Below are positions 8,406 through 16,147 of a stretch of DNA of 34,608 nt, in pieces. The notes under the pieces were generated by a model. The model searched no databases. It was not told the DNA's origin and saw only the letters and a list, made by a program, of their open reading frames with translations. Each line of letters starts with the position of its first letter. Position 1 is the first letter of the stretch. The translations under genes were made by a program, and so were the position numbers. The DNA is from Candidatus Bathyarchaeota archaeon (lineage in GTDB: Archaea > Thermoproteota > Bathyarchaeia > 40CM-2-53-6 > RBG-13-38-9): the NCBI GenBank assembly GCA_018397035.1, contig JAGTQV010000004.1, positions 1-34,608 on the forward strand, in the 5' to 3' direction.

Positions 8406-9404
8406 TCACACTTCTCGCATGAACTTGGCACTGTCCTCGGGAACAATAGTATTGATGTAGATGCCTGAGCCAATCTCGAAGCCAGCCACAGTCCAGATCC
8501 GGGGAACGATCTGCACATACCAGTGTAAGTGTTTCGCATTCTCCTCCTCGACAGGTGCAGTGTGAAAAACATAGTTATAGTCCGGATTCGCAAGCAAGGA
8601 ATTCATTCGTCTGATGCTTTCTCGTAGAACTTTCCCCAACTCTGAAATGTCAGCAGGCTCAATATTTCCGAAGGAGGCCTGATGGTTCTTAGGCGATATC
8701 CACATCTCGAAAGGGTAACGTGAAGCAAACGGATTGAATACCGCAAACTTGTCGTTACCAAAAACAAGCCTGCTCCCAGACTCTATCTCCCAACGATTGA
8801 TGTCGCAATATAGGCATCTACCAGTCCTATTGTAGTAGCTTCCAGCTATCTCTGATTTCTTTTCCGCACAGGCTGAAACGACAGGAGAGGCGACTATCTG
8901 TGAGTGAGGGTGTTCTAAGGAAGTACCTGCCGTCACACCGTGATTCCTGAATATGATTATCATCTTGACACGAGCATCCCCACTCAGGACTGCATACCTG
9001 TCTCGATATGCCTGTATGAGCAGAGCCACGTGGAGCTCATCCATTTCCGACAGTGTTTCATTATGTCTAGGCGATTCTATAATGACCTCGTGGAAGCCGA
9101 AGCCGCCTCTAGCCTTGAAGTGTGAATCTACGAGCTTCTCTTCTGTTGTGGTTTTGGGTGTCAGGGCGGGAAACATGTTTGGAATGATTCTAATGATCCA
9201 ATTCGATCTGTCTGAATCTCTGTGGTATACGGATATCTCAGGAGGTGTTAACCTCTCGTTGCCAGGACAGAAGGGGCAGTCCTCAACGTGATCTGGGAGC
9301 AACCTGACTTCTCTGTCCAATAAGAAATCATATGGACGTTTAGCTCTTTCACGTGCGATGATGACCCATTCATTGGTCGTAGGATCCTGCCTAAGCTCGG
9401 GCAT
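8406..9404 (-). CDS. galT: Galactose-1-phosphate uridylyltransferase
   Basis: A 332-residue HIT-superfamily nucleotidyltransferase. It exchanges UMP between UDP-glucose and galactose-1-phosphate in the Leloir pathway. The active-site stretch is SLEHPHSQ, with the H165-P-H167 pair; the second His is the nucleophile that is uridylylated, and Gln169 follows. CPFC at 43-46 is the zinc or structural cysteine pair. RNHGVTAG and, near the C-terminus, HLHWYVQIVPR are further family elements. Length fits GalT (about 330-350). Archaeal members of this family may instead act on other sugar phosphates or as ADP-glucose phosphorylases, so the substrate is not certain. The ATG at 9404 is the start. The gene stands alone; galU, whose product makes UDP-glucose, is 18 kb away. 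Confidence 0.9.
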   Translation of the reverse strand: MPELRQDPTTNEWVIIARERAKRPYDFLLDREVRLLPDHVEDCPFCPGNERLTPPEISVYHRDSDRSNWIIRIIPNMFPALTPKTTTEEKLVDSHFKARGGFGFHEVIIESPRHNETLSEMDELHVALLIQAYRDRYAVLSGDARVKMIIIFRNHGVTAGTSLEHPHSQIVASPVVSACAEKKSEIAGSYYNRTGRCLYCDINRWEIESGSRLVFGNDKFAVFNPFASRYPFEMWISPKNHQASFGNIEPADISELGKVLRESIRRMNSLLANPDYNYVFHTAPVEEENAKHLHWYVQIVPRIWTVAGFEIGSGIYINTIVPEDSAKFMREV

Positions 9405-10015
9405 GGAAATGCCTCACAACTTGTATTTCTTGAACGAGTTTTTGCCGCATGTTTCTCTGAAACTCCAGACCGTAGTCACTTTCTTCTAGCTCTTTTCTTT
9501 TTTGCCTAGGGCAAGTCTTTTGCAAGTCACCATATTGCGTGCTTAGTTGCAGTAGTGAAGTCCCCCGACACAGAGGCCCTATCTGATCCGATGTTAAGGG
9601 AGAGTGTGAGGCCGCAGGCCGGCCGCTCCGACGACTGAGAAACGACTTGGAGTCGCTGTAGCTGTCAGCCCACTCGATCGGGTTCACAGAGAACTTCGAC
9701 ACGGCCGCTGCCGATGATTGAAAAGAAGTTGAGGAGTGTGGAAATAGTCCAGAAGTTTTTCTTTGAGGCTGGCACACTGGTTCAATAAGTGACCTTGGAG
9801 AGCCTTAACATACATCAATATTTTGTGCCTCTAAATTGGAGAGGTTAATGGTAGGAGTGGCCGCTATCAGCATTGGAGCGAGCGAACCTAGGGAGGTTTC
9901 TAGAGAAAACTCTTGAATTCGAAGGTTCTCAGGCCGACAATTGTTCATATTGTTTGCAGATGTGCGGCAGATTAAGATCTGGATGGGAGGGAATTGGTTG
10001 GAATCATTTGCGTGG
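9405..10015. other. Intergenic or decayed DNA left of the IS element
   Basis: No intact gene. A plus-strand frame beginning MVGVAAISIGASEPREVSRE at 9849 runs into the IS end with one TGA, and could be a remnant disrupted by the insertion, but the protein is not recognisable. A minus-strand frame just upstream of galT is serine-rich in the manner of a non-coding frame. Confidence 0.4.
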
Positions 10016-10019
10016 GCGC

Positions 10020-10043
10020 GAGCCTCTTGCAATATTACTTTGG
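10020..10043 (+). repeat. Left terminal inverted repeat of the IS
   Basis: GAGCCTCTTGCAATATTACT and four more bases. It pairs with 11120-11143 in inverted orientation with five mismatches. The transposase stop codon (TAA, complement of 10035-10037) lies inside this repeat, an arrangement common in compact insertion sequences. Confidence 0.7.
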
Positions 10044-11039
10044 TCCTGTCAATTTTGTGAGTTGAACTGGTGACCGCATCTTGTTGGTGTGTCCGTGCTT
10101 GATCGCTGATAGGGCTGTTGCCAGCAACGCCAGCAGACAGAGGAGCACATGGGATAAGACGTTTCTTAGGCCCCGGGTTCGAAGCTGGCATAGCCCGTAA
10201 TGTGTCTTGAGTCTTGAGACGACTCTCTCTACAGCAGATTTTTTCCTGTAGAGGCGCCTCAGCCTTGATGGTCCATATGAACGGAACTTTCTGTCGATGC
10301 GGAGAACCTGTTTGCCCCTCATCTGGTTTCTAGGGTAAGGTATGACCGTCTCCACACCACGTCTTCGAGCTTTGATTCTGAAGGCTTCGCTTGAGTACTG
10401 TGAGTCTGCAACCAGGCTCTTCCATCTGTGTCTGTTCTTCATCGCCTTGTAGAGCAGCAGGGGTGCAGCCTTCTTCTCGTTAACGTTTGCAGGCTCCACA
10501 GTTACTGCTAGAGGCATCTCGCTGCCTGCGTCCACAGCCAGATGGACTCCGTAGCCTAGAACCACGTTTCTGGCCTGTTTTCTCAGTCTGGCCTCGGAAT
10601 CGCTGTATCCGCGACTGTTATCTCTTGGGTCTCGTTGGCTGTAAGCTTTGATGAAGGTCGCGTCCAGCACCAGGGTCTCAGAGTCGAGGATGCCTATGCG
10701 GTCAAGCTGCTTGACCAGCCGGTTCACAAGAGATTGAAAACATTCAGGCCCTATTCTGCGTCGAAACCTCAGAAGTATGGAGGGGTGATACGGCTTCTCA
10801 TCCTCCCTGATGATGCATAAGCTTCTCAAAACATCATCAGCCTCGAGAAGTCTGTAGGGCTCCGCGTAGCTCTCGATCCGCCTTAACCGTTTGATGAGCT
10901 CAGCCTTGAACATGCCAAGCAGATTTCTATGGGGTCTGCCAACCCTGCTCCTTTTACCATAGCTTCTTACCAGTCGCTTCTCTACAAATCCTAAATCCAA
11001 CGCTTGAAAGAGATCATACAGAGCTTCATACTCGCTCAT
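10035..11039 (-). CDS. DDE transposase, IS5/IS4 superfamily
   Basis: A 334-residue transposase. The N-terminal region (residues 1-110) contains the DNA-binding part with GMFKAELIKRLRRIESYAEP and HPSILLRFRRRIG, typical of the DUF772-like domain of IS5-related enzymes. The catalytic triad is visible as D126 in LVLDATFIK, D212 in LVADSQYSS and E271 in KKSAVERVVSRLK. The protein is full length and no frameshift is seen, so the element may still be active. It cuts and pastes the flanking inverted repeats. The start ATG at 11039 is the first Met, following a leader of about 80 nt from the right inverted repeat. Confidence 0.9.
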   Translation of the reverse strand: MSEYEALYDLFQALDLGFVEKRLVRSYGKRSRVGRPHRNLLGMFKAELIKRLRRIESYAEPYRLLEADDVLRSLCIIREDEKPYHPSILLRFRRRIGPECFQSLVNRLVKQLDRIGILDSETLVLDATFIKAYSQRDPRDNSRGYSDSEARLRKQARNVVLGYGVHLAVDAGSEMPLAVTVEPANVNEKKAAPLLLYKAMKNRHRWKSLVADSQYSSEAFRIKARRRGVETVIPYPRNQMRGKQVLRIDRKFRSYGPSRLRRLYRKKSAVERVVSRLKTHYGLCQLRTRGLRNVLSHVLLCLLALLATALSAIKHGHTNKMRSPVQLTKLTGPK

Positions 11040-11119
11040 CCTTTCTCACAGAAACAGCATGAGTGGGTATGGAGCTCATCGATCTTGCGATCAAAAACAC
11101 GTATACATCCACATGTCAA

Positions 11120-11143
11120 CCAGAAGAATGTTGCAAGAAGCTC
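11120..11143 (-). repeat. Right terminal inverted repeat of the IS
   Basis: Reverse complement of this stretch begins GAGCTTCTTGCAACATTCTT and matches the left end at 10020-10043 at 19 of 24 positions. Confidence 0.7.
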
Positions 11144-11243
11144 CCGCGTGTAATCAAGCTGGGGGCAGCCTAAACATCCTTCGAAGATCGTAAGTATCCT
11201 TGCCGTCTCAGTAAGCTTAAGTAGAATGTTTCATGAGCGAACG

Positions 11244-12122
11244 ATGGAATACGAGACCGAGGGGGCGGGAGGCATGGTGAACGATATGGGATTGGAGTCT
11301 GCGTCCAGTGACATCAGGCAGGTCGTCAACAAGAAAGTTGATACATTCATCGGCGAAATGTACGGCTTGGTCAGCGCTGGAGGGGAAGGCCTAAGACTTA
11401 GACCTATCACAATCGAGCAGCCCAAGCCTCTCGTTGAGATAGGATCTGTCAAGCGCCCTCTCATCTACTGGAGCATGCTGCCCATGGTTCTCGGTGGAGT
11501 CACGCGCTTTGTAATTGGTTTGAGACACGGAGCAGGCAAGATCAAGGAGAGGCTTCGTGATGGTGGCGAGTTCAGCCAAGATCTAGGTAGACCGATTTCA
11601 ATTACGTATGTTGAAGAACGCGAGCCACTTGGTAGAGCTGGATGCATAAAGTACGGTATTGAGAATGGTTTGATAGATCCGAAAAGGCCTGCTGTGATAT
11701 TCAATGCTTCAGATATCTTAAGGTTGAATTTACGCAGTCTCGTAGGGCATTACTTGTGGCTCAAGGCGTGTCATGGTTTCGATGTTGTTCAGGTCTACAC
11801 GTCTGGTTTTAGAGTCCAATATGGAATAGGAAAAGTTGACTTTTCCACTTCCCAAGTGATCGATTTCAGAGAGAAGCCGGTATTCCAAGACCTAGCAAAT
11901 ACCGCATGCTACATCATCTACGGAAGACTGGAAGATTTCAGAACAGTTCAAAAAATCCCTTCAAATCCCGAGGACGAACTGATATACAAGTGGTTGAAGG
12001 AAAAAACACTAGGTGCTTATGTGATAAGTCATGAGGACATAATCTCAATAAAGTTCCAGAGAGACCTCGATAAAGTGGACAACATGGATCTTGACAGATA
12101 CGTTAGAAGTGCATATGAGTAA
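11244..12122 (+). CDS. Sugar-phosphate nucleotidyltransferase
   Basis: An NDP-sugar pyrophosphorylase of the NTP_transferase family. The signature SAGGEGLRLRPITIEQPKPL is the nucleotide-binding loop with the metal- and phosphate-contacting R and K. VEEREPLGRAGCIKYGI is the conserved product-binding strand and FNASDIL replaces the usual xNGD. Such enzymes activate a sugar-1-phosphate with NTP; which sugar is unknown. The frame opens at ATG 11226, but a TATA-like TTAAGTA near 11217 predicts transcription start near 11244, so the ATG there (MEYETEG) is preferred. Family members usually begin about ten residues before the signature, which would be Met at 11358, so the first about 38 residues are an unusual acidic extension. 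No left-handed beta-helix domain follows. Confidence 0.8.
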   Translation: MEYETEGAGGMVNDMGLESASSDIRQVVNKKVDTFIGEMYGLVSAGGEGLRLRPITIEQPKPLVEIGSVKRPLIYWSMLPMVLGGVTRFVIGLRHGAGKIKERLRDGGEFSQDLGRPISITYVEEREPLGRAGCIKYGIENGLIDPKRPAVIFNASDILRLNLRSLVGHYLWLKACHGFDVVQVYTSGFRVQYGIGKVDFSTSQVIDFREKPVFQDLANTACYIIYGRLEDFRTVQKIPSNPEDELIYKWLKEKTLGAYVISHEDIISIKFQRDLDKVDNMDLDRYVRSAYE

Positions 12123-12336
12123 TGAAATCTCCAGAACTTGGAGTCGAGAACAATTTTGCCCGACCTGATCAACAAGGTGATCCATCGCGATCACGAACGT
12201 TAGAGCGATCGAGAAAAAGGGCCAATACGAAACCATATCGTCACAACGGTTGAGCGGACAGGCTCATACCATAACATCAATTCAAGTTAGGGGATAGTGC
12301 AACAGAAGAACGATTTCACGAAAGTACGGTAGAAAA
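12123..12336. other. Intergenic between convergent genes
   Basis: No gene or clear terminator hairpin found; both flanking genes end facing this interval. Confidence 0.4.
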
Positions 12337-12843
12337 TCAGTTCATGTTTTGAGGCGCGTACTGGTTCCTCAAAATTGTCAATAGACAGACAAAAAACATG
12401 GTTGCTGGTGCCGATGAAAACTCAGGCACTAATACAGCTTCTTTGCTTACTATCATTATTTCGTATCCCGAGATGTTAGCCGGTCTGGCTTTGTCAATGA
12501 CTACTATTTCGTAGGGCACGATGTTCTCGTCCATCACGATTATTTCAAAGGTTGCTTTCTGGCCCGGATCCAAGTCTTGAGGATTAGCGAGACCTGAATT
12601 TGCAGCTACCACCTTACTATTCTCATCATAGCATGTGGCAACGACCTCTGTGAAGGTTGACATTCTGGTCCCGTTGTTCTGCAACTCTCCAGCTATATGC
12701 AACAGTCCGTACCTGTCAACGTACGAGGAATGATTGTCAAGAATGAATGCGTGATTCTACATGCCGACCACATTTGATGCTGAAGAGGTAGAGGCCGAAC
12801 TGATTAGAATCAGCAGTAGAGTGAGACAAAGGCATAGTCGCAA
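12337..12843 (-). pseudogene. FxLYD-type surface protein interrupted by an in-frame UAG
   Basis: From TTG at 12843 the frame starts with a clear signal peptide (LRLCLCLTLLLILISSASTS) and continues SASNVVGM to a TAG at 12757-12759 (codon 29). It then goes on in the same frame as NHAFILDNHSSYVDRYG and LLHIAGELQNNG to the stop at 12337. The latter part is an FxLYD-like domain of archaeal secreted proteins. The C-terminus ends with VPEFSSAPATMFFVCLLTIL and a short tail, like a PEF/PGF-type surface-anchoring helix. Because signal, domain and anchor all share one frame, the UAG is the only defect. It is most simply a recent nonsense mutation (CAG to TAG). Translation of only the distal part from TTG at 12702 would lack a signal and is unlikely to be functional. 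Confidence 0.65.
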
Positions 12844-13132
12844 TTCGCCTTCTGATTGGATAACAGCGAAGTCTGCTTTAAGAATTGAGGTCTAATTATA
12901 CTCTCTCAATAAGGTGAGCTATTCGGAGACTGGCGCACATCTTCGAATCGCATCATAATCGATCCAAACACAAAATGAATACTGTGCAGACAGGAAGGGT
13001 GATGGAGGCTCTTCAGACTTATCAAGGCGATTTCTGTGAATGAACGATCCCCGACTCGAGCGACTTAAACCAAGATAAGTAGGTCCCGTGCTCAGGCAAG
13101 TGATGTGCAAGAATATCGGATTGTGTGCCTTC
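12844..13132. other. Intergenic, nothing recognised
   Basis: Contains the promoter region of the FxLYD gene (minus-strand TATAATTA near 12894-12901 and TTCTTAAAG closer in) and no other recognisable feature. Confidence 0.4.
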
Positions 13133-13738
13133 TCATAACCACTTCATCATCGGCATTGCAACAACTTCTTGTATCACAAGTCGCTTCTCAGGTCTGGGGC
13201 CGAAGGCTTCCTTCCGAGTTGATGTACGAGCAACGATGGCGGTATCAGCGCCTTCTCCAGTGCCTCCCACAGCTACCACTCTGATGTAAGGTCTTGCACG
13301 ACCAACTGCTACCGCTGCCACGCATACCTCAACAGCGACTTTCATCCCTTGTCCAAAAGCGTACAGAACATCCCTCACGACGTTCCAAGTTTTGCCACAG
13401 ATGGGTAGAAGCATCATGTCGAAGATTTGTCTGCGAGCCTCTTTGTCTCTCTCGGAGTCGACTGAAAGATTTCTGCGAACCATTCTGTCAAGCATACTCC
13501 TGTCAGAGACTGGTCTCCGCTCACATACTTCTAGAACTTCATCTTCAGAGATAGCTACCACTTCAGTGTTTCCGAGAGCTTGTTGGAACTGCTGAGCAGT
13601 TCTGCCGGTTGTTGCAGGCACGAGAACGGTCCTCACGTCTCCGAGAGTGAGCCTCTCCTTGACAGCTTCAATCACCAGAGCTGTATTGGCGAAACCTGGA
13701 GTTTCAAAATATGTGACCGTTCTCTTCAAACTGGACAT
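13133..13738 (-). CDS. Stand-alone pyruvate kinase C-terminal-domain protein (copy 2)
   Basis: A 201-residue paralogue of the protein at 6608-7234. Shared blocks are FETPGFANTALVIEAVKERL (FENPGPANTVFVIDAVKERL in copy 1), VPATTGRTA, AVGGTGEGADTAIVARTSTR and PEKRLVIQEVVAMPM. Both fit the PK_C fold (PF02887) and neither has the pyruvate kinase catalytic barrel. The conserved GGTG-x-G-x-DTA segment may be a ligand site. It is divergent from the CPA2 antiporter at 13831, with 92 bp between starts. An AAGGTG about 10 nt before the ATG serves as ribosome binding site. Function unknown. Confidence 0.8.
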   Translation of the reverse strand: MSSLKRTVTYFETPGFANTALVIEAVKERLTLGDVRTVLVPATTGRTAQQFQQALGNTEVVAISEDEVLEVCERRPVSDRSMLDRMVRRNLSVDSERDKEARRQIFDMMLLPICGKTWNVVRDVLYAFGQGMKVAVEVCVAAVAVGRARPYIRVVAVGGTGEGADTAIVARTSTRKEAFGPRPEKRLVIQEVVAMPMMKWL

Positions 13739-13807
13739 TTCTGTGCACCTTGGATCTCAAAGGTTAGGAGGTCACCTGATAGTAACCAATTTTATGAGGT
13801 TCGGAGC

Positions 13808-13814
13808 TATAAAG
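13808..13814 (+). promoter_or_regulatory. TATA box of the CPA2 antiporter gene
   Basis: TATAAAG lies 17 nt before the ATG at 13831, the distance expected for a leaderless archaeal transcript starting at or near the start codon. Confidence 0.6.
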
Positions 13815-13830
13815 AGTCGGTTGAAGCAGA

Positions 13831-16050
13831 ATGAAACTTTTGGCCACTGCGCTTTCGTTTGCAGTCTGCTTGATGATGCTTCAGCCGTCAATCTGTGGAG
13901 GAGTGACTGAGGATAGCTTAAGTCTTCTGCACGGTTACATCTACGAGATCTCGAACGGCAGTCAGCGGCCAGTAGCTTTCGCTTCTATCTCAGTCTCTGA
14001 AGCTGGCAGAGCTCCTGTGAGTCGAAGGATGACTGGAGCAGATGGCTCCTATTCCTTTCCACTTTTTTCAGGAATGTACACAATAAGGGTTGAGAAGCCT
14101 GGTTTCATACCTCAAGGAGCCTTTGTCATACTAGAAGCCAACGATACGGTGAGAATCGATTTCTATCTCGAGAAGAGTAACGCACCCTATGAAGCTCAAG
14201 TGATAATCGAAGGTCTGCCGCCGGGGGTCTATCCCAAACTGTTTCTTGACGGCATATTCCACGGCTGGGTTCTGAATGGGTCAGGCTTCCTCTTCGCGAA
14301 GAACCTCTCCCACACTGTGGAGCTGGGGGAGATCTCAGAAGATGGAGTTCGATACGTTCTAGCAAGCGGCAGGACTCAAACATTCGTGGAGGCAGAGACG
14401 AAAGTGTTTCGATACTCTCGTCAGTTCTACGTAAACTCAAGCACCGACCCGTGGAGAGATGGATGGTACGACGAAGGGTCGGTCATTTTTGAGTCAACGC
14501 CAATTATTGATCTGGGCAACGCAAGCCGTCTAGTCTTTGACATTTGGATCGTGGACGGAAAGATTCTAGATGAGAACCCTGTCAAGATCGAAGTTAACTC
14601 CAGTTTCCAGATAGACACCAAGTATAGACGACAGTATTTCCTTCAACTATCTTCTGACAGAAGCGAGGTGATCGGGGGCGGCTGGTACGACGAGGGGTCA
14701 ACTGCCAAGATTTCTGTGAGAGAAACCACTGTAGGCGCATTGCCGTTCAAGTACATATTTGCAGGTTGGAGAGGGGACCTGGAAAGCAACAATACCTTGG
14801 CTGAGGTTCTTGTCGACGGCCCCAAGAACATACACGCTGAATGGCTAAGGAGTGAGGTTTTGAGGATCGAGAAACTTGATCCGATCTACAAGGCGATAAT
14901 CGACATAAGCCTCTTGATCTCTGCGGCCACGATCCTGAGCGGCCTTTTTGCCAAGATCCATCTGCCTGAGGTTTTAGGGGAACTATCAGCCGGCATGATC
15001 CTGGGGCCCTACGCACTAGGCGGGATAAAGGTGCTGAACGAGCCGCTTGTGGAAATCAGCGAGTATCTGATTATCTTCGCCGAAGTTGGAGCGATACTTC
15101 TGCTCTTCGTGGCGGGACTCGAAGTCAGTTTCGGTAAGTTCAGAGCCGTTGTTGCGAAGTCTTCTGTTGTAGGCATCTTCGGTGTTGTCGCTCCATTCTT
15201 CTTGGGCCTCCATGTTCTCGGCCTCTCCGGATACACTTGGAATGCCTCATTACTTGTGGCAGCAGCTCTCACAGCAACGAGTATAGCCATCACCCTCAGG
15301 ACATTGGAAAGCGCTGGAAGGCTAAACTCGATAGAGGGGAACATAATGATCAACGCCGCGGTCATAGATGATGTGCTCGGCCTAGTCGTTCTGGCAGTAG
15401 TAATGTCAATCGTCGCTTCTGGTGCGGCTTTTCAGCCGTATGATGCAATGTGGATCCTATTCCGAACCGTCATATTCTGGCTGATGTTGCTGGCGGCCAC
15501 GTTAGCGGTGGCTCCCAGAGTTGTGCGTGCTGCCGAGTGGTGGAGGGCAAGAGGCACCGTTGAGGTCGCTGCAACCGCCACCTGCTTCGGCAGTGCCGTC
15601 GCGGCGGCGGCTATTGGGTTATCACCCATCGTAGGAGCCTACGCAGCCGGGATGGCTATAGCTAGCTCCAGAGTAATAGCGAGGATCAGGGACTACATAG
15701 AGCGGCTGAGCATGCTCTTCTCACCCATATTCTTCGCAGTCATAGGGGCTCAGTTCAATATAAGCGCCTTGAGCTGGCAGGGGACTTGGATAATTGCAGT
15801 TCTAATCGCGGTGGCTGTGGTAAGCAAACTTGTGGGATGTGGGCTTCCCGCAGCCATAGCACTGAGAAACTCCAAGAGTGGGCTAAGAGTGGGTGTTGGA
15901 ATGATCTCCAGAGGTGAGATCGGGCTGATCATAGCGGGTCTAGGAGTGACCTCGGGCATCATAGATCAGACTCTTTACGGAGCGGTAATAGCCATGGTGA
16001 TCTTCACTACGCTGGTCACGCCTTTAGCGTTGAGGTGGGTGTACGCTTAA
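13831..16050 (+). CDS. CPA2 cation/proton antiporter with secreted ectodomain
   Basis: A 739-residue two-part protein. Residues 1-24 are a signal peptide (MKLLATALSFAVCLMMLQPS). Residues about 28-110 form a carboxypeptidase-regulatory-like beta-sandwich (GYIYEISNGS, VSRRMTGADGSYSFPLFSG, YTIRVEKPGF). The motif GWYDEGS occurs at 211-217 and again at 284-290, each within a beta-rich repeat like those of archaeal surface proteins. From about residue 350 there is a complete Na+/H+ antiporter domain (PF00999, CPA2/KefB-like) with IHLPEVLGELSAGMILGPYA, the acidic pair D513-D514 in AAVIDDVLGL, and SRGEIGLIIAGLG near the end. The D-D pair suggests electrogenic Na+(K+)/H+ exchange. Ordinary CPA2 proteins of about 390-400 residues have no such ectodomain; the fusion is continuous with no frameshift. 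A TATAAAG precedes the ATG. Confidence 0.9.
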   Translation: MKLLATALSFAVCLMMLQPSICGGVTEDSLSLLHGYIYEISNGSQRPVAFASISVSEAGRAPVSRRMTGADGSYSFPLFSGMYTIRVEKPGFIPQGAFVILEANDTVRIDFYLEKSNAPYEAQVIIEGLPPGVYPKLFLDGIFHGWVLNGSGFLFAKNLSHTVELGEISEDGVRYVLASGRTQTFVEAETKVFRYSRQFYVNSSTDPWRDGWYDEGSVIFESTPIIDLGNASRLVFDIWIVDGKILDENPVKIEVNSSFQIDTKYRRQYFLQLSSDRSEVIGGGWYDEGSTAKISVRETTVGALPFKYIFAGWRGDLESNNTLAEVLVDGPKNIHAEWLRSEVLRIEKLDPIYKAIIDISLLISAATILSGLFAKIHLPEVLGELSAGMILGPYALGGIKVLNEPLVEISEYLIIFAEVGAILLLFVAGLEVSFGKFRAVVAKSSVVGIFGVVAPFFLGLHVLGLSGYTWNASLLVAAALTATSIAITLRTLESAGRLNSIEGNIMINAAVIDDVLGLVVLAVVMSIVASGAAFQPYDAMWILFRTVIFWLMLLAATLAVAPRVVRAAEWWRARGTVEVAATATCFGSAVAAAAIGLSPIVGAYAAGMAIASSRVIARIRDYIERLSMLFSPIFFAVIGAQFNISALSWQGTWIIAVLIAVAVVSKLVGCGLPAAIALRNSKSGLRVGVGMISRGEIGLIIAGLGVTSGIIDQTLYGAVIAMVIFTTLVTPLALRWVYA

Positions 16051-16147
16051 GGGGATCAGGCTGTCGAGCCTTCGTCCTCATTATCTTTGAACTCCGGCAA
16101 GATAGGAATTATCAGAACATTTAACATGTCGTCTAACAGTCTGTTGA

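Larger units (their letters stand above)
10016..11147 (-). mobile_element. Insertion sequence, IS5/IS4-superfamily type
   Basis: An approximately 1.13-kb element holding one DDE transposase gene on the minus strand. The ends form imperfect terminal inverted repeats: 10020-10043 on the plus strand matches the reverse complement of 11120-11143 at 19 of 24 positions, with a core of CTCTTGCAA/CTTCTTGCAA. The match extends outward by GCG. The pentamer GCGTG occurs just outside the left end (10010-10014) and at the right end (11146-11150), so it may be a target duplication, but the two ends do not align cleanly around it. The exact boundary may be off by several bases. Confidence 0.75.

Noticed and set aside
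9391-9777. A 128-codon minus-strand frame upstream of galT
   Set aside because: Serine- and arginine-rich shadow composition, no start signal, and overlap with the galT start.
10165-10185. GGGTTCGAAGC resembling a tRNA T-loop
   Set aside because: It lies inside the transposase coding region (QLRTRGLRN) and no acceptor, D or anticodon stem surrounds it.
9805-10191. A 128-codon minus-strand frame crossing the IS end
   Set aside because: It begins inside the transposase gene in another frame and crosses the IS boundary; no recognisable protein.
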